From AP-15 sp963736715 (GTDB lineage: Bacteria > Pseudomonadota > Alphaproteobacteria > ATCC43930 > CGMCC-115725), in assembly GCA_963736715.1 (NCBI GenBank), contig CAVTQA010000051.1:62001-126000 (forward strand): DNA of 64,000 nucleotides, written 5' to 3'. The notes under the pieces were generated by a model. That model worked only from the letters and a program-made list of their open reading frames with translations, had not been told where the DNA came from and did no database searches. Shown here piece by piece: positions 34,608 to 43,374 of this stretch; positions within the stretch are counted from its first letter, which is position 1, and each line of letters begins with the position of its first letter. The translations under genes and the position numbers were made by a program.

Positions 34608-35681
34608 TTACCGCACCTTTTGCTCATTGACGCGCGTCGCTGTGGAGGGATCGTCGCGATCATCCCGCCACGTCGGGTGATTGAAGTGGATGACGAAATC
34701 GCCATTGTAAGAGGCAACCGCTTCATTGAACACCAGCCGCCCAATACGCGTCCAACTGCCAAACCTGCGCCGCTGAAAGAATGCGGGGCCGTGCGTCGAA
34801 CCCTCGTCAGTCACCTCGATGTGAAAAGTCAGACTGCGCTTTGGGGTGGGATCGCCTCGATCATAGATTTGCGCCATGATTTCATCGCGAAAATCCAGTG
34901 CTTCACCGGGAATGCGCGGCTGTGCGGGGTCGACCAGCAACCGCATGAAAGCCGGCGCGCGGGTCGGCTCGCCGTCCGGTTTATCCAGTTCGGCAATCTG
35001 ATAGAGCTGTCGCTGCGTGGGTTGCTTGTCGGTCTTACCAAACAGAATGGATTCGACGAGCAGTATCGGCACGCCAAACCCGCGACGCCAGCTCGTGGTA
35101 TTGGGCGCGTTGCGCAGCTCGGCGTCATTGATGTAGTCAGTCCGCTCGCCGCCGAGATCTTGCTGGGTGATGAAGCTGGCTGTGCGGAGCGGCTCGCCAT
35201 GGCCCGGGTCTGCGGTCGGGAACAGTTTGCCGACCAGCGACAGGGATCGTTCCCGGCCGCGCCGCGTCTCATTGCAGCAAGTGGAGTAGCGCCCGACCGT
35301 CAGCGCTCGGCTCCCCGTTCGAAAATAGCCGGAATAGGGCGTGTGCTCGGATATTTCCCAGAGGCCGGTCAGGCATATTCCGTTGGGATGAATGATCCGC
35401 CGGAAACCTTTGCGATCGACGCCCCACCGCAGATCAGCCTTCGAATCGACGGCTCTCGCGACGGCCTGCCGAAAAAGATAGGGCGGACCGAACGGCAGCG
35501 CCCCTCGCAGCACGTTCGGCAACGTAACATCATAGACGGGGAGCGGCGGTTCGCGGGGACCACCCCAGACCTTCTGGTAAGGGTTGGCAAATATGGCGTC
35601 ACGGACTTCGGAAAAACGCGATCCCCGGTAAGCCCGATCTTCGTCGGTTACCTGTTCTGCTCCAAAATACGTCGGGTCCAT
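34608..35681 (-). CDS. Uncharacterised protein, possibly distant catalase-like fold
   Basis: A 357-residue protein starting MDPTYFGAEQVTDED at 35681. The central part has HPNGICLTGLWEI, YSGYFRTGSRALTVGRYS, RSLSLVGKLFPT and TASFITQQDLGG. The spacing of a His-x-x-Gly strand, an R-x-S turn, a glycine-rich strand and a final F(I/V)xQxDxGG is reminiscent of the catalase-like barrel, but I cannot confirm haem ligands. No signal peptide. It is divergent from the Ldh-type gene at 35792 with ~110 bp between them. Function is open. Confidence 0.6.
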   Translation of the reverse strand: MDPTYFGAEQVTDEDRAYRGSRFSEVRDAIFANPYQKVWGGPREPPLPVYDVTLPNVLRGALPFGPPYLFRQAVARAVDSKADLRWGVDRKGFRRIIHPNGICLTGLWEISEHTPYSGYFRTGSRALTVGRYSTCCNETRRGRERSLSLVGKLFPTADPGHGEPLRTASFITQQDLGGERTDYINDAELRNAPNTTSWRRGFGVPILLVESILFGKTDKQPTQRQLYQIAELDKPDGEPTRAPAFMRLLVDPAQPRIPGEALDFRDEIMAQIYDRGDPTPKRSLTFHIEVTDEGSTHGPAFFQRRRFGSWTRIGRLVFNEAVASYNGDFVIHFNHPTWRDDRDDPSTATRVNEQKVR

Positions 35682-35791
35682 GCCATCGGCCTTTAATGAA
35701 AGTGAGCAGTGCGCTTGTTGGCCGAACTGCAAGCTTGCCGGAAGTGGCCTGTTGCGCAAGGCTGCGCGCCGACCAAGTGGAGGAGACGCCC

Positions 35792-36856
35792 ATGCCTGCA
35801 CCGTACGACAAGCATCGCGCACAGCTCAAAGCCATCCTCTTGGCCTGGGGCATGCCGGAGGACAATGCGGAAGCAACTGCCGACATTCTCTCCTGGGCGG
35901 ATCTGCACGGCATCGACAGCCATGGCGTATCGATGCTCCCTGGCTATGACCGGCTGCGCCGCAACGGCCGGGCGAACATGGAAGCGCGGCCGCGCATCAT
36001 CAAGGAAACTCCGGTCTCCGCTCTGGTTGACGGCGACGGCGGGCTCGGCCACGTGCCGGCGCGTTTCGCAATGCAAGTCGCGATCGACAAGGCAAAGCAG
36101 TCAGGCATGGCCATCGCCGCGGTGCGCAACTCGGCCCATTTCGGCGCGACCGGCTATTACACGCTGATGGCGGCGAAGGAGGGGCTGATCGGCATGGCGT
36201 GCACGGGCGCTTCGAGCATCCAGGTCGCGCCGACCTTCGGCAAGGAGGCAAAGCTCGGCACCGACCCTTGGTCCTTTGCCGCTCGACGACGGATGGGCAG
36301 CCGTTTCTGCTCGACATGGCGACGACGACCGTGGCCGCCGGCCGCATCCGCAACAAGTCCAATGAAGGGACTCCAATGCCCGCCCGGCTGGGTACTGAAC
36401 AAGGACGGGCTCCCCAGCACCGATCCGTTGGAGGCGCGCGAGAAGGGAGGGTTCCTCACCTCGCTCGGGGGCTCGCCGGAGAACTCCAGCTACAAGGGGT
36501 ACGGGCTGGCGGTGATGGTGAACATCCTTGGCTCATGTCTGTCCGGTGCGACCTTGATCACCGACCCGATGCACACGAGAAAGCCTCATGGCAACGATAT
36601 CGGCCATTGCCTGATCGCGATCGATCCGGGTCTGTTCCGCGACCGCGAGGAATTCGCCGCCGACGTGACCCGCTTTTGCAACGACCTCCGGGCCACAAAG
36701 CCCATCGATCCCGCTCAGCCTGTCATGGTGGCGGGCGATCCGCAGTGGAATAACGCGGCAAAGCGCATGCAAGAGGGAATCCCGGTTGGCCCGGGTCTCC
36801 TGAACCAGATACGGCAAATTGCCCAGGCCTCCGCGGCGCCCTGGTTGCTCGATTGA
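35792..36856 (+). CDS. Ldh family oxidoreductase (malate/L-lactate dehydrogenase type), two compensating frame changes
   Basis: A 354-residue frame from the ATG at 35792, preceded by a GGAGGAGA site. The fold is the type-2 malate/L-lactate dehydrogenase (NAD(P)-dependent ketoacid reductase): GIDSHGVSMLPGYDRLRRNG, RNSAHFGATGYYTLMAA with the active-site His, and YKGYGLAVMVN. Residues between about 36283 and 36385 (ARRRMGSRFCSTW) make no family sense; in another frame the same DNA gives TTDGQPFLLDMATTTVAAG, the expected cofactor region. So one base is missing near 36283 and one extra near 36385. As written the protein would probably be inactive. Confidence 0.83.
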   Translation: MPAPYDKHRAQLKAILLAWGMPEDNAEATADILSWADLHGIDSHGVSMLPGYDRLRRNGRANMEARPRIIKETPVSALVDGDGGLGHVPARFAMQVAIDKAKQSGMAIAAVRNSAHFGATGYYTLMAAKEGLIGMACTGASSIQVAPTFGKEAKLGTDPWSFAARRRMGSRFCSTWRRRPWPPAASATSPMKGLQCPPGWVLNKDGLPSTDPLEAREKGGFLTSLGGSPENSSYKGYGLAVMVNILGSCLSGATLITDPMHTRKPHGNDIGHCLIAIDPGLFRDREEFAADVTRFCNDLRATKPIDPAQPVMVAGDPQWNNAAKRMQEGIPVGPGLLNQIRQIAQASAAPWLLD

Positions 36857-36863
36857 TCTGCAA

Positions 36864-37916
36864 TCAGTCCGTCGTGAAGCGGTAGGCTATCACCTGTCGG
36901 TAGACCGTTCCCGGTCGGAGCACGGTGCTTGGGAATTCGGGCCGGTTGGGTGCATCCGGGAAACCCTGCGGCTCGAGCGCTAATCCCGCGGACTGACGAT
37001 AGGCGCCGCCGCGCCCGGCCACCGAACCGGTCAGGTTGTTGCCGGTGTAGAATTGCGTCCCCGGTTGCGTGGTCAGGACTTCGAGGGTTCGCCCGCTTTG
37101 CGGGTCGAATACGAGTGCCGCAACCCTGAGGGGCTCGGCCGGGGCCTCGCTCAGGACGAAATAATGATCGTACCCTTTGCCGAACAGCAGTTGCTGATCA
37201 GCGTGCCGGATTCGCGTGCCAATGGCGGTCGGCTGGCGAAGGTCGAAAACCGTGCCGTCGACCGGCCGTATTTCCCCGGTCGGAATCTGCTGCCGGTCTG
37301 TCGGCAGGAATGCCTCCGCCGCAATCGTTATTTCGTGTCCAAAGATGTCGACGGCAGGAACACCGGCCAAGTTGAAATAGGGATGAGCGCTGAGGCTCAC
37401 CGGAGTTGGTTTGCTGGTCGCCGCCCCCAGCGACAGCCGCAGCGTGTTCCCTTCCACTGAATACCGGGCTGTGGCCGACAACTCCCCCGGAAATCCCTGG
37501 TCGCCGTCAGGGCTGACCAGAGCCAATATTAGGTGCGTGTCGCCGGCCTCCTCGACGCGCCACAGGAGCTTGTCGAAGCCCTGCCGGCCACCGTGCAAAG
37601 TGGCGTGTTCCTCGTTTTTAGATAAGCGGTAGGTGTGCCCGTCGAGGGTGAAGGCGCCGCCGCCTATCCGATTGGCGGTGCGCCCGAGCAAAGCTCCGAA
37701 GGAACTCCCGGCGGACACGTATTCCGAGACGTCGTCGAATCCAAGCACCACATGACCGTGCTTCCCTGATCGGTCCGGGACCTCGATTGATACGATGCGC
37801 CCGCCGAAATCGGTGATCCGAACGCGCATGCTTTCGTTCGAAAGCGTGTAGAGCGCGGCGTGATGCCCGTCGGGTGTTCGGCCGAAATCGACTGGGTTTT
37901 TTTGTTGCTGCGTCAC
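36864..37916 (-). CDS. galM: Aldose 1-epimerase (galactose mutarotase)
   Basis: A 350-residue beta-sandwich mutarotase. The key elements are DFGGRIVSIEVPDR, LGRTANRI (substrate loop), LHGGRQGFDKLLW (His), SLSAHPYFNLAG (catalytic His near 177), KGYDHYFVL and GLALEPQGFPDAPN with the catalytic Glu. It interconverts alpha and beta anomers of hexoses in the cytoplasm. No export signal, and no other sugar-pathway gene is next to it. Converges with the Ldh-type gene. Confidence 0.9.
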   Translation of the reverse strand: MTQQQKNPVDFGRTPDGHHAALYTLSNESMRVRITDFGGRIVSIEVPDRSGKHGHVVLGFDDVSEYVSAGSSFGALLGRTANRIGGGAFTLDGHTYRLSKNEEHATLHGGRQGFDKLLWRVEEAGDTHLILALVSPDGDQGFPGELSATARYSVEGNTLRLSLGAATSKPTPVSLSAHPYFNLAGVPAVDIFGHEITIAAEAFLPTDRQQIPTGEIRPVDGTVFDLRQPTAIGTRIRHADQQLLFGKGYDHYFVLSEAPAEPLRVAALVFDPQSGRTLEVLTTQPGTQFYTGNNLTGSVAGRGGAYRQSAGLALEPQGFPDAPNRPEFPSTVLRPGTVYRQVIAYRFTTD

Positions 37917-38304
37917 ACGCCTTCGCTTCCCGCCACTACAAACATTGGCTCAAACAGTACATATCTTGACCCGTTCCCAACTTAATCCGCGAGAGGCATT
38001 ATTGAGGCATATTGATGTAGCTGAATAATCTCAACGAGAAGCGTGCATTAGCAGTTGGATTTTATGCAAGGCTGATCGGGCGATGCAATGAGAAACGGCC
38101 AGAGGGTTCACGCGCTCCTCGCCGATAACGGCCTCGTGGCGACGTTCCCGGGTGGCGACGTTCCCGGGGCGGTAACAGCAGTTTACGGCGGGAGCGGCCC
38201 TCGGCCGCTCTCCACTGCTATTTCATCAGTTCTCTTCCCGGAAACTGTTTTTTCGTGTCTTACTTTTGGGGTGCACTGCACTGAGCCCAAGAGGGAGGAC
38301 GGAG
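37917..38304. other. Divergent intergenic region of 388 bp
   Basis: Separates galM (reading left) from the GFA gene (reading right). A 16-bp unit, GTGGCGACGTTCCCGG, is duplicated head-to-tail at 38136-38151 and 38152-38167. AT-rich stretches at 37960-38060 may hold promoters. No convincing gene. Confidence 0.5.
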
Positions 38305-38778
38305 ATGGCTGTGGAAGGGGGATGCGCGTGCGAGAGAGTGCGGTATCGGCTGACCGCGCCGCCGCTGATCGTGCACGCCTGCCATTGTCGGGACTGTCAG
38401 AAGATATCGGGCAGTGCGTTTGTTCTGAACATCTGGATCGAGAAAAACTACGTCGAGGCCGACCACAGTCTGCCAAAATCATTCATGTTGACAGCGGGCA
38501 GCGGCAAGCCGCACGAGGTGTTCTTCTGCGGGAATTGCATGACCCGGCTGTGGAGCAAATACCACGCAGCGCCCGGCGACACATTGCTCGTCAGGGTTGG
38601 GACCTTGGATCATCCGGAAGGGGTGGAGCCGGACGTCCACATCTTCACCAGAAGCAAGCTGCCGTGGTTCGCATTGCCGCCGGACAAACCTGCCTTCGAG
38701 GCGTTTTACAAGATCCCGGAGGTCTGGCCGGCCGCCAGTCAGGAACGGCTGCGCCGCAACGTCGCCGGCCAGAGCTGA
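38305..38778 (+). CDS. GFA family protein (glutathione-dependent formaldehyde-activating domain)
   Basis: A 157-residue zinc-binding protein starting MAVEGGCACERVRYRL at 38305, after a GGAGG site. The cysteine pattern is classic: GGCACERV, HACHCRDCQKISG and FFCGNCMTRLW, binding two zinc ions. The founding member condenses formaldehyde with glutathione, though that activity is disputed and many homologs act on unknown thiol adducts. Converges with the cytochrome gene 10 bp away. Confidence 0.88.
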   Translation: MAVEGGCACERVRYRLTAPPLIVHACHCRDCQKISGSAFVLNIWIEKNYVEADHSLPKSFMLTAGSGKPHEVFFCGNCMTRLWSKYHAAPGDTLLVRVGTLDHPEGVEPDVHIFTRSKLPWFALPPDKPAFEAFYKIPEVWPAASQERLRRNVAGQS

Positions 38779-38788
38779 CGGTCCTCGG

Positions 38789-40948
38789 CTAATCGGCGAG
38801 CGGGTCGGGGCGGAGCTGGAAGCGCACGACCTTCGGGAAGGTGCCTTTGCCGGTTTCCAGGTGGAACATCGTCCGAGTGCCGTAGGTCGTCCACAACGCC
38901 TTGCCCTTCCAGCCGGCATTCGGGTCGTCGATGCGCCCGTCCATGCCCTTTGTGAAGTAGTCGTTCACATAGGGGACGCGCAGCACCACGAACTTGCCGT
39001 CGACGAGGGCCAGCAGTGCGCTATTGAGGTTGCCGGTGGCGATTGGCACGTCCTTGCCGAGACCCAATGTGTTGTGCTGATCGACCCAAGTGTAATAGCT
39101 CGACTCGGCGCTGCCGGGGTCGCTGACGGCTTTGAACTGCGGTCCGGGGAAGGGGTAGAGGGTCCAGCCCTCGGGGCAGTGCTTGCCAGTCGCGGTCGGG
39201 CCGTTCAGGACCTTGCATTTGCTGCGGTCGAAGCTCGCCAGATGGCCGCTCGCCAGTGAGGCCCAGAAGACGCCCTTGCTGTCGATGTCGCCGCCGCGCG
39301 GACCGTAGCCGGGTAATGGCGGCTCGTAGATTTCGGTCAACGCCGTGTGAGTCGGATCGGGTCCCGGGTTTACGCGAACCACATAGCCGGGATACCCCAA
39401 AGAGGTGCCCCAGACCGTGCCGTCGACCGGATTTATGGAGACCGAATAAAGGCCGGCGACAACGCGCTTGTCCTTGGTCGGGTCGACCGGCTGATTGGGC
39501 TCGACATAATCGTCGCGCTTGCCGTTGCCGTTGGTGTCGAGAATGAACGGCGACCAGCCCTGCGATTTCTGCTCGTCGCCGGTTTCTTCGAACATCTTGC
39601 GATTGAGCCAGCCGATAACCGGCGTCTGCGGGCCGCCGGCGCTGGTCCACAGCGTTTGGTTGGCGTCCGTCGCGAAATTCAAATGGTGCGTCGGGAAGCA
39701 GGTGCTGATCAACGTGAACTTCCCGCTCGCCGGATCATACATCGACAGATGTCGGCCGGATTCTTGCAGAGGGAAGACCTGCGCCGAGGGGTGGCTCGAT
39801 CCCTGCTTGCAGAAATCCGGGTTTGCCGGCGGACGAACCCTCGCGGTGAACCAGACCCGACCCTTCTCGTCCATCATCGGGTTGTGCGTGGTGCTCTGGC
39901 TGTCCCAAATGGGCTCGGCACCCCAATAGGGCGACGGCTCCATCGGCGCGGTCTTCGAGGTCGGCGTGTTCGGGTCGCGCACCGGGTGCTTGATCTCGCT
40001 GGCCGAATTGTGCGCCGGGTCGAGAACCGGGATGTAATCGGTGCTGTCCTCGGTCGAGCCGTAGAGCTTGCCGTTGGCGTTGACGGTCGGATTGCGCCGG
40101 TCTGTCGGAGTGAGGTCGTGCATGTAGGCCGTCTCGCGGCTCCAGTCCCACAATGTCAGCACGATATTGCGCTCGACGCCCTGCGGCCGCGCCGGTTGCG
40201 CAAACGGTAGCTCGCCTTTGGCGATCCGATCGGTCCAATCGCCGAAATACTGGAAGGCCAGCTGCGGGTCGACCCGGCTGATCGTATTGACCATATTGTT
40301 CTCTGCCTGTCCCGACTGAATGCGCCGCGCCCACGCTTCCGCCGAATTGTCGAACTGGCCGAGCGCGGCGGGAATCGTGCGCGTCCCGAGGGTGCCGATC
40401 CCGTGACAGGCGATGCAGCCGGTGGTCTTTATGATATTTAGCCATGCCGTGTGACTCTTGATGTTCTCCGGCATGTTCTCGTCACGGTTCGGCCCGGAGA
40501 AGTTACCCTCGTCCGGGATGTTCAGCATCGAAAACCAGTAGATCGACGGATAATACTGCGCGGCGGCCCCGGCATTCGGCGCCGGCACGGCCGTCAAATT
40601 GACCGTCTTCCCCGGCGTCGTCACGACCCTCGGCGAGTCGACGAGCCCGTAGCCGCGCACCCAGACGTCGTAATTGGCCTGCGGGAGGTCCGGGATGACA
40701 TAGCGTCCCTGATCGTCGGTGACGACGATTTTGGCGAATCCCGTCGGCAGCCCGGTGGTCTCGGCAATGACCCACACGCCGGCTTCGGGCCCGTTTTTGC
40801 CGGCCACGACCCCGCCCAGATCATGCTCGCCAATGCTGATCGCGGAGTGCTGGGGCTGCTGCGCGCTGAGCCGTGTCGGCGCGGCGGCGAGCAGCGCAGC
40901 GACGCCGATCGCAGCAACCTTCTGCAGGAATTGGATTTTCGCCGTCAT
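38789..40948 (-). CDS. Periplasmic mono-haem protein with carboxypeptidase-like regulatory domain and Vgb-type propeller
   Basis: A 719-residue exported protein starting at 40948. The signal peptide ends near LSAQ. Residues ~43-120 form a carboxypeptidase regulatory-like Ig domain (DLGGVVAGKNGPEAGVWVIAE, DDQGRYVIPDLP). A single CxxCH haem-c site follows (C178-I-A-C181-H182). The remaining ~500 residues are a propeller-like region (HNPMMDEKGRVWFTARV, LNFATDANQTLWTSAGG, VDGTVWGTSLGYPGYVVRV) like virginiamycin-B-lyase-type proteins. Probably periplasmic electron-transferring oxidase or sensor; the substrate is unknown. Confidence 0.8.
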   Translation of the reverse strand: MTAKIQFLQKVAAIGVAALLAAAPTRLSAQQPQHSAISIGEHDLGGVVAGKNGPEAGVWVIAETTGLPTGFAKIVVTDDQGRYVIPDLPQANYDVWVRGYGLVDSPRVVTTPGKTVNLTAVPAPNAGAAAQYYPSIYWFSMLNIPDEGNFSGPNRDENMPENIKSHTAWLNIIKTTGCIACHGIGTLGTRTIPAALGQFDNSAEAWARRIQSGQAENNMVNTISRVDPQLAFQYFGDWTDRIAKGELPFAQPARPQGVERNIVLTLWDWSRETAYMHDLTPTDRRNPTVNANGKLYGSTEDSTDYIPVLDPAHNSASEIKHPVRDPNTPTSKTAPMEPSPYWGAEPIWDSQSTTHNPMMDEKGRVWFTARVRPPANPDFCKQGSSHPSAQVFPLQESGRHLSMYDPASGKFTLISTCFPTHHLNFATDANQTLWTSAGGPQTPVIGWLNRKMFEETGDEQKSQGWSPFILDTNGNGKRDDYVEPNQPVDPTKDKRVVAGLYSVSINPVDGTVWGTSLGYPGYVVRVNPGPDPTHTALTEIYEPPLPGYGPRGGDIDSKGVFWASLASGHLASFDRSKCKVLNGPTATGKHCPEGWTLYPFPGPQFKAVSDPGSAESSYYTWVDQHNTLGLGKDVPIATGNLNSALLALVDGKFVVLRVPYVNDYFTKGMDGRIDDPNAGWKGKALWTTYGTRTMFHLETGKGTFPKVVRFQLRPDPLAD

Positions 40949-41063
40949 CGCATCGTCCCTCCCTTTGACGACCGTGCCCCGTGAGGGGCCGGCGCCGGTT
41001 CCTGACGAAGTTTGCATCCGGATAGAGGCTTAGGCAACGGCTTGTCACCATTACGTGCACTTC

Positions 41064-41096
41064 CGAGCCATCGAATTTCCGATGATCAGCCGCGCG
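41064..41096 (+). repeat. 33-bp upstream block, copy 1 (before emrB)
   Basis: Begins CGAGCCATCGAATT and ends CAGCCGCGCG. Matches 42737-42769 at 29 of 33 positions by eye. A GCTTATCATC box follows 43 bp later. Likely part of a shared promoter or operator module for the efflux genes. Confidence 0.6.
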
Positions 41097-41184
41097 GCGC
41101 CGGTGCCCGATCGATGCTTTGCAAACTCATCAGCCTGGCTTATCATCGATAAAGGACAGTTGTTGCGTTGACGGATAACGGCAG

Positions 41185-42714
41185 GTGAGGAGCGAGGCAC
41201 GGGCACCCGTTGCAAACCGGGGCATGATCACAGCTTCGATCATGCTGGCGACGATCATGCAGGGTGTCGACAACACGATCGCCAATGTCGCCTTGCCGCA
41301 CATTCAGGGCAGCCTCTCGGCGGCCCAGGACCAGGTCGCCTGGGTACTGACCTCGTACATCGTCGCGGTTGCGATCATGACGCCACTGACCGGCTGGCTC
41401 GCCGGGCGCCTCGGCATCAAATATGTGTTTCTGGTCTCGGTGGCCGGGTTCACCCTCGCCTCGGCTTTGTGCGGCAGCGCCACCAGCCTTACCCAGCTGG
41501 TGATTTACCGCCTGCTGCAAGGCGCGTGCGGCGCCGGGCTCGTCCCGCTCTCCCAATCGGTGCTGATGCAGATCAACCCGCCGGAGCGGCACGGCCAGGC
41601 AATCGCGATCTGGGGGATGGGGGTCATGCTGGGGCCGATCTTCGGCCCGATGCTGGGCGGCTGGCTGACCCAAGATTACAGCTGGCGTTGGATCTTTTAC
41701 ATCAACCTGCCGGTCGGCGTAATCGCCAGCCTCGGCATCCTCGTTTTTATCCGCGAGACGCGCCACACTCATCGCGAGGCCTTCGACTTCTTCGGCTTTG
41801 TGACATTGAGCATCGCGATCGGCGCGTTGCAGATGATGCTCGACCGCGGCGAGCTCAAGGATTGGTTCAACTCGACCGAGATTTGGGTCGAGGCGCTCGT
41901 CTCGGGCGTCTTCTTCTATCTGTTCATCGTTCATACCGCCACGGCCAGGGACCGATCTTTTATCAACCTCGACCTGTTGAAGAGCCCCAACTTCATGGCT
42001 GGCACGGTCCTGATGTTTTTTGTCGGTGGCATCCTCAGCGGCACCTTGGCGCTGTTGCCGACGATGCTGCAGTCCCTGATGAATTACCCGGTATTTACGA
42101 CCGGGCTGGTAACCGCTCCGCGCGGCGCCGGCACGATGATCGCGATGTTCCTCGTCGGACGCATGATCAACCGGGTCGACAACCGGTTGCTCATCCTGAC
42201 CGGGTTCCTGCTGACGGTGGTCTCGCTATGGCAGATGACCGGGTTTTCACTGCAGATGGGAATGGCGCCGGTGATCGTGTCGGGGTTGCTGCAAGGCTTC
42301 GGGCTGGGCTGCACCTTTGTGCCTTTGAATACGATGGCCCTGTCGAACCTGCCGCGGCACATCCTGACGCAGGGGACGGCGATGCGCAGCCTGATGCGCA
42401 ATCTCGGCGGCAGCATCGGCATATCGGTCCTCGAGGCGCTGTTGATCCAGAACACGCAAATCGTGCATTCGCGCCTGATCGAGAATCTGCGGCCGGACAA
42501 CCCGCTCGCCCAGGCCCCGTTGTTGGCGCCGCCGTTCAGCCTCACCACACCCTCGGGGATTGCCGCACTCAACGCCGAGGTGACCCGGCAGGCCGCGATG
42601 GTGGCCTACGTCAACGATTACGCGCTGATGATGATGATCGTGCTTCTGCTGATCCCGCTATTGCTGCTGGTCCGGCGGGCGCGCCCGGTGCTGCGGCCCG
42701 AGGTGGCCCGATGA
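41185..42714 (+). CDS. emrB: DHA2 family multidrug efflux MFS permease (EmrB-type), copy 1
   Basis: A 509-residue 14-helix drug:proton antiporter of the inner membrane. The GTG at 41185 gives VRSEARAPVANRGMITASIM, homologous to the start of the second copy. Motifs: TIANVALPHIQGS (helix 1), DQVAWVLTSYIVAVAIMTPLTGWLAGRLG (motif A), GFTLASALCG, and motif C-like MGVMLGPIFGPMLGGWLT. C-terminal helices end at MMMIVLLLIPLLLLV. It has no membrane-fusion gene of its own upstream; the partner may be the emrA downstream. The regulator gene marR starts 135 bp after the stop. Confidence 0.9.
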   Translation: MRSEARAPVANRGMITASIMLATIMQGVDNTIANVALPHIQGSLSAAQDQVAWVLTSYIVAVAIMTPLTGWLAGRLGIKYVFLVSVAGFTLASALCGSATSLTQLVIYRLLQGACGAGLVPLSQSVLMQINPPERHGQAIAIWGMGVMLGPIFGPMLGGWLTQDYSWRWIFYINLPVGVIASLGILVFIRETRHTHREAFDFFGFVTLSIAIGALQMMLDRGELKDWFNSTEIWVEALVSGVFFYLFIVHTATARDRSFINLDLLKSPNFMAGTVLMFFVGGILSGTLALLPTMLQSLMNYPVFTTGLVTAPRGAGTMIAMFLVGRMINRVDNRLLILTGFLLTVVSLWQMTGFSLQMGMAPVIVSGLLQGFGLGCTFVPLNTMALSNLPRHILTQGTAMRSLMRNLGGSIGISVLEALLIQNTQIVHSRLIENLRPDNPLAQAPLLAPPFSLTTPSGIAALNAEVTRQAAMVAYVNDYALMMMIVLLLIPLLLLVRRARPVLRPEVAR

Positions 42715-42736
42715 TGAACGAGCCCCGCTAATGGGA

Positions 42737-42769
42737 CGAGCCATCGAATTCCCGACTACCAGCCGCGCG
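42737..42769 (+). repeat. 33-bp upstream block, copy 2 (before marR)
   Basis: Near-copy of 41064-41096, followed 42 bp later by GCTTATTATC. The duplicated spacing suggests both promoters are bound by the same regulator, most simply the MarR protein encoded just downstream. Confidence 0.6.
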
Positions 42770-42849
42770 CAAGTTCCACCGCGGCGGTAGTGGCGGAATT
42801 TGATGCTATAGCTTATTATCACTTTCGCGTATTTCTTGGTGTTAGGCCC

Positions 42850-43374
42850 ATGGACCTCGATCGCAGCTTCGGTTTTCTCGTTCACGACGTCGCCCGGTTG
42901 TTCGGGCGCCGGTTCAATCAGCGCGCGCTGCTTTTCCTCGGGCTCACTCGCGCACAATGCAAGGTGCTCGGCTATCTCGCGCGCAACGAGGGGATCAATC
43001 AGGCCGGCCTCGCCGACCTGCTCGAAATCAAGCCGATGACCTTGGTGCGGCAGATCGACCGGATGGAGGAAGACGGCTGGATCGAGCGGCAACCCCAGCC
43101 CGGTGACCGGCGCGCCCGCCGTCTCGTTCTGACCGACAAGGCCCGACCGATCCTGGCGCGCATTCTGGATCTCTCGAACGAGGTCCGTGCCGAGTCCTTT
43201 GCCGGCCTCTCTAAAGACGAGGGAAAGCAGCTGATCGAACTGTTGCGGCGGGTACATCGGAACCTTTCGGAGCGCGTGCTGCCACTGGCGGCGGACTTCG
43301 CCGACCTCGACGAGACGACCGAGCGCGCACCGAGTGGCCATGCGGAACTGTCGCCTGTCGGAGGCCATCATTGA
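42850..43374 (+). CDS. MarR family transcriptional regulator
   Basis: A 174-residue winged-helix regulator starting MDLDRSFGFLVHDVARLFGR at 42850. LARNEGINQAGLADLLEIKPMTLVRQIDRMEEDGWIER is the helix-turn-helix and wing, with the family DRRARRLVLTDKA. MarR proteins are usually ligand-released repressors of adjacent efflux genes. Its stop overlaps the TTG start of emrA as TTGA, so repressor and pump are in one operon, probably autoregulated. Nearby repeated blocks at 41064 and 42737 are candidate targets. Confidence 0.9.
   Translation: MDLDRSFGFLVHDVARLFGRRFNQRALLFLGLTRAQCKVLGYLARNEGINQAGLADLLEIKPMTLVRQIDRMEEDGWIERQPQPGDRRARRLVLTDKARPILARILDLSNEVRAESFAGLSKDEGKQLIELLRRVHRNLSERVLPLAADFADLDETTERAPSGHAELSPVGGHH

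Noticed and set aside
42084..42572. Minus-strand frame in emrB copy 1
   Set aside because: Antisense to a fully supported 14-helix transporter.
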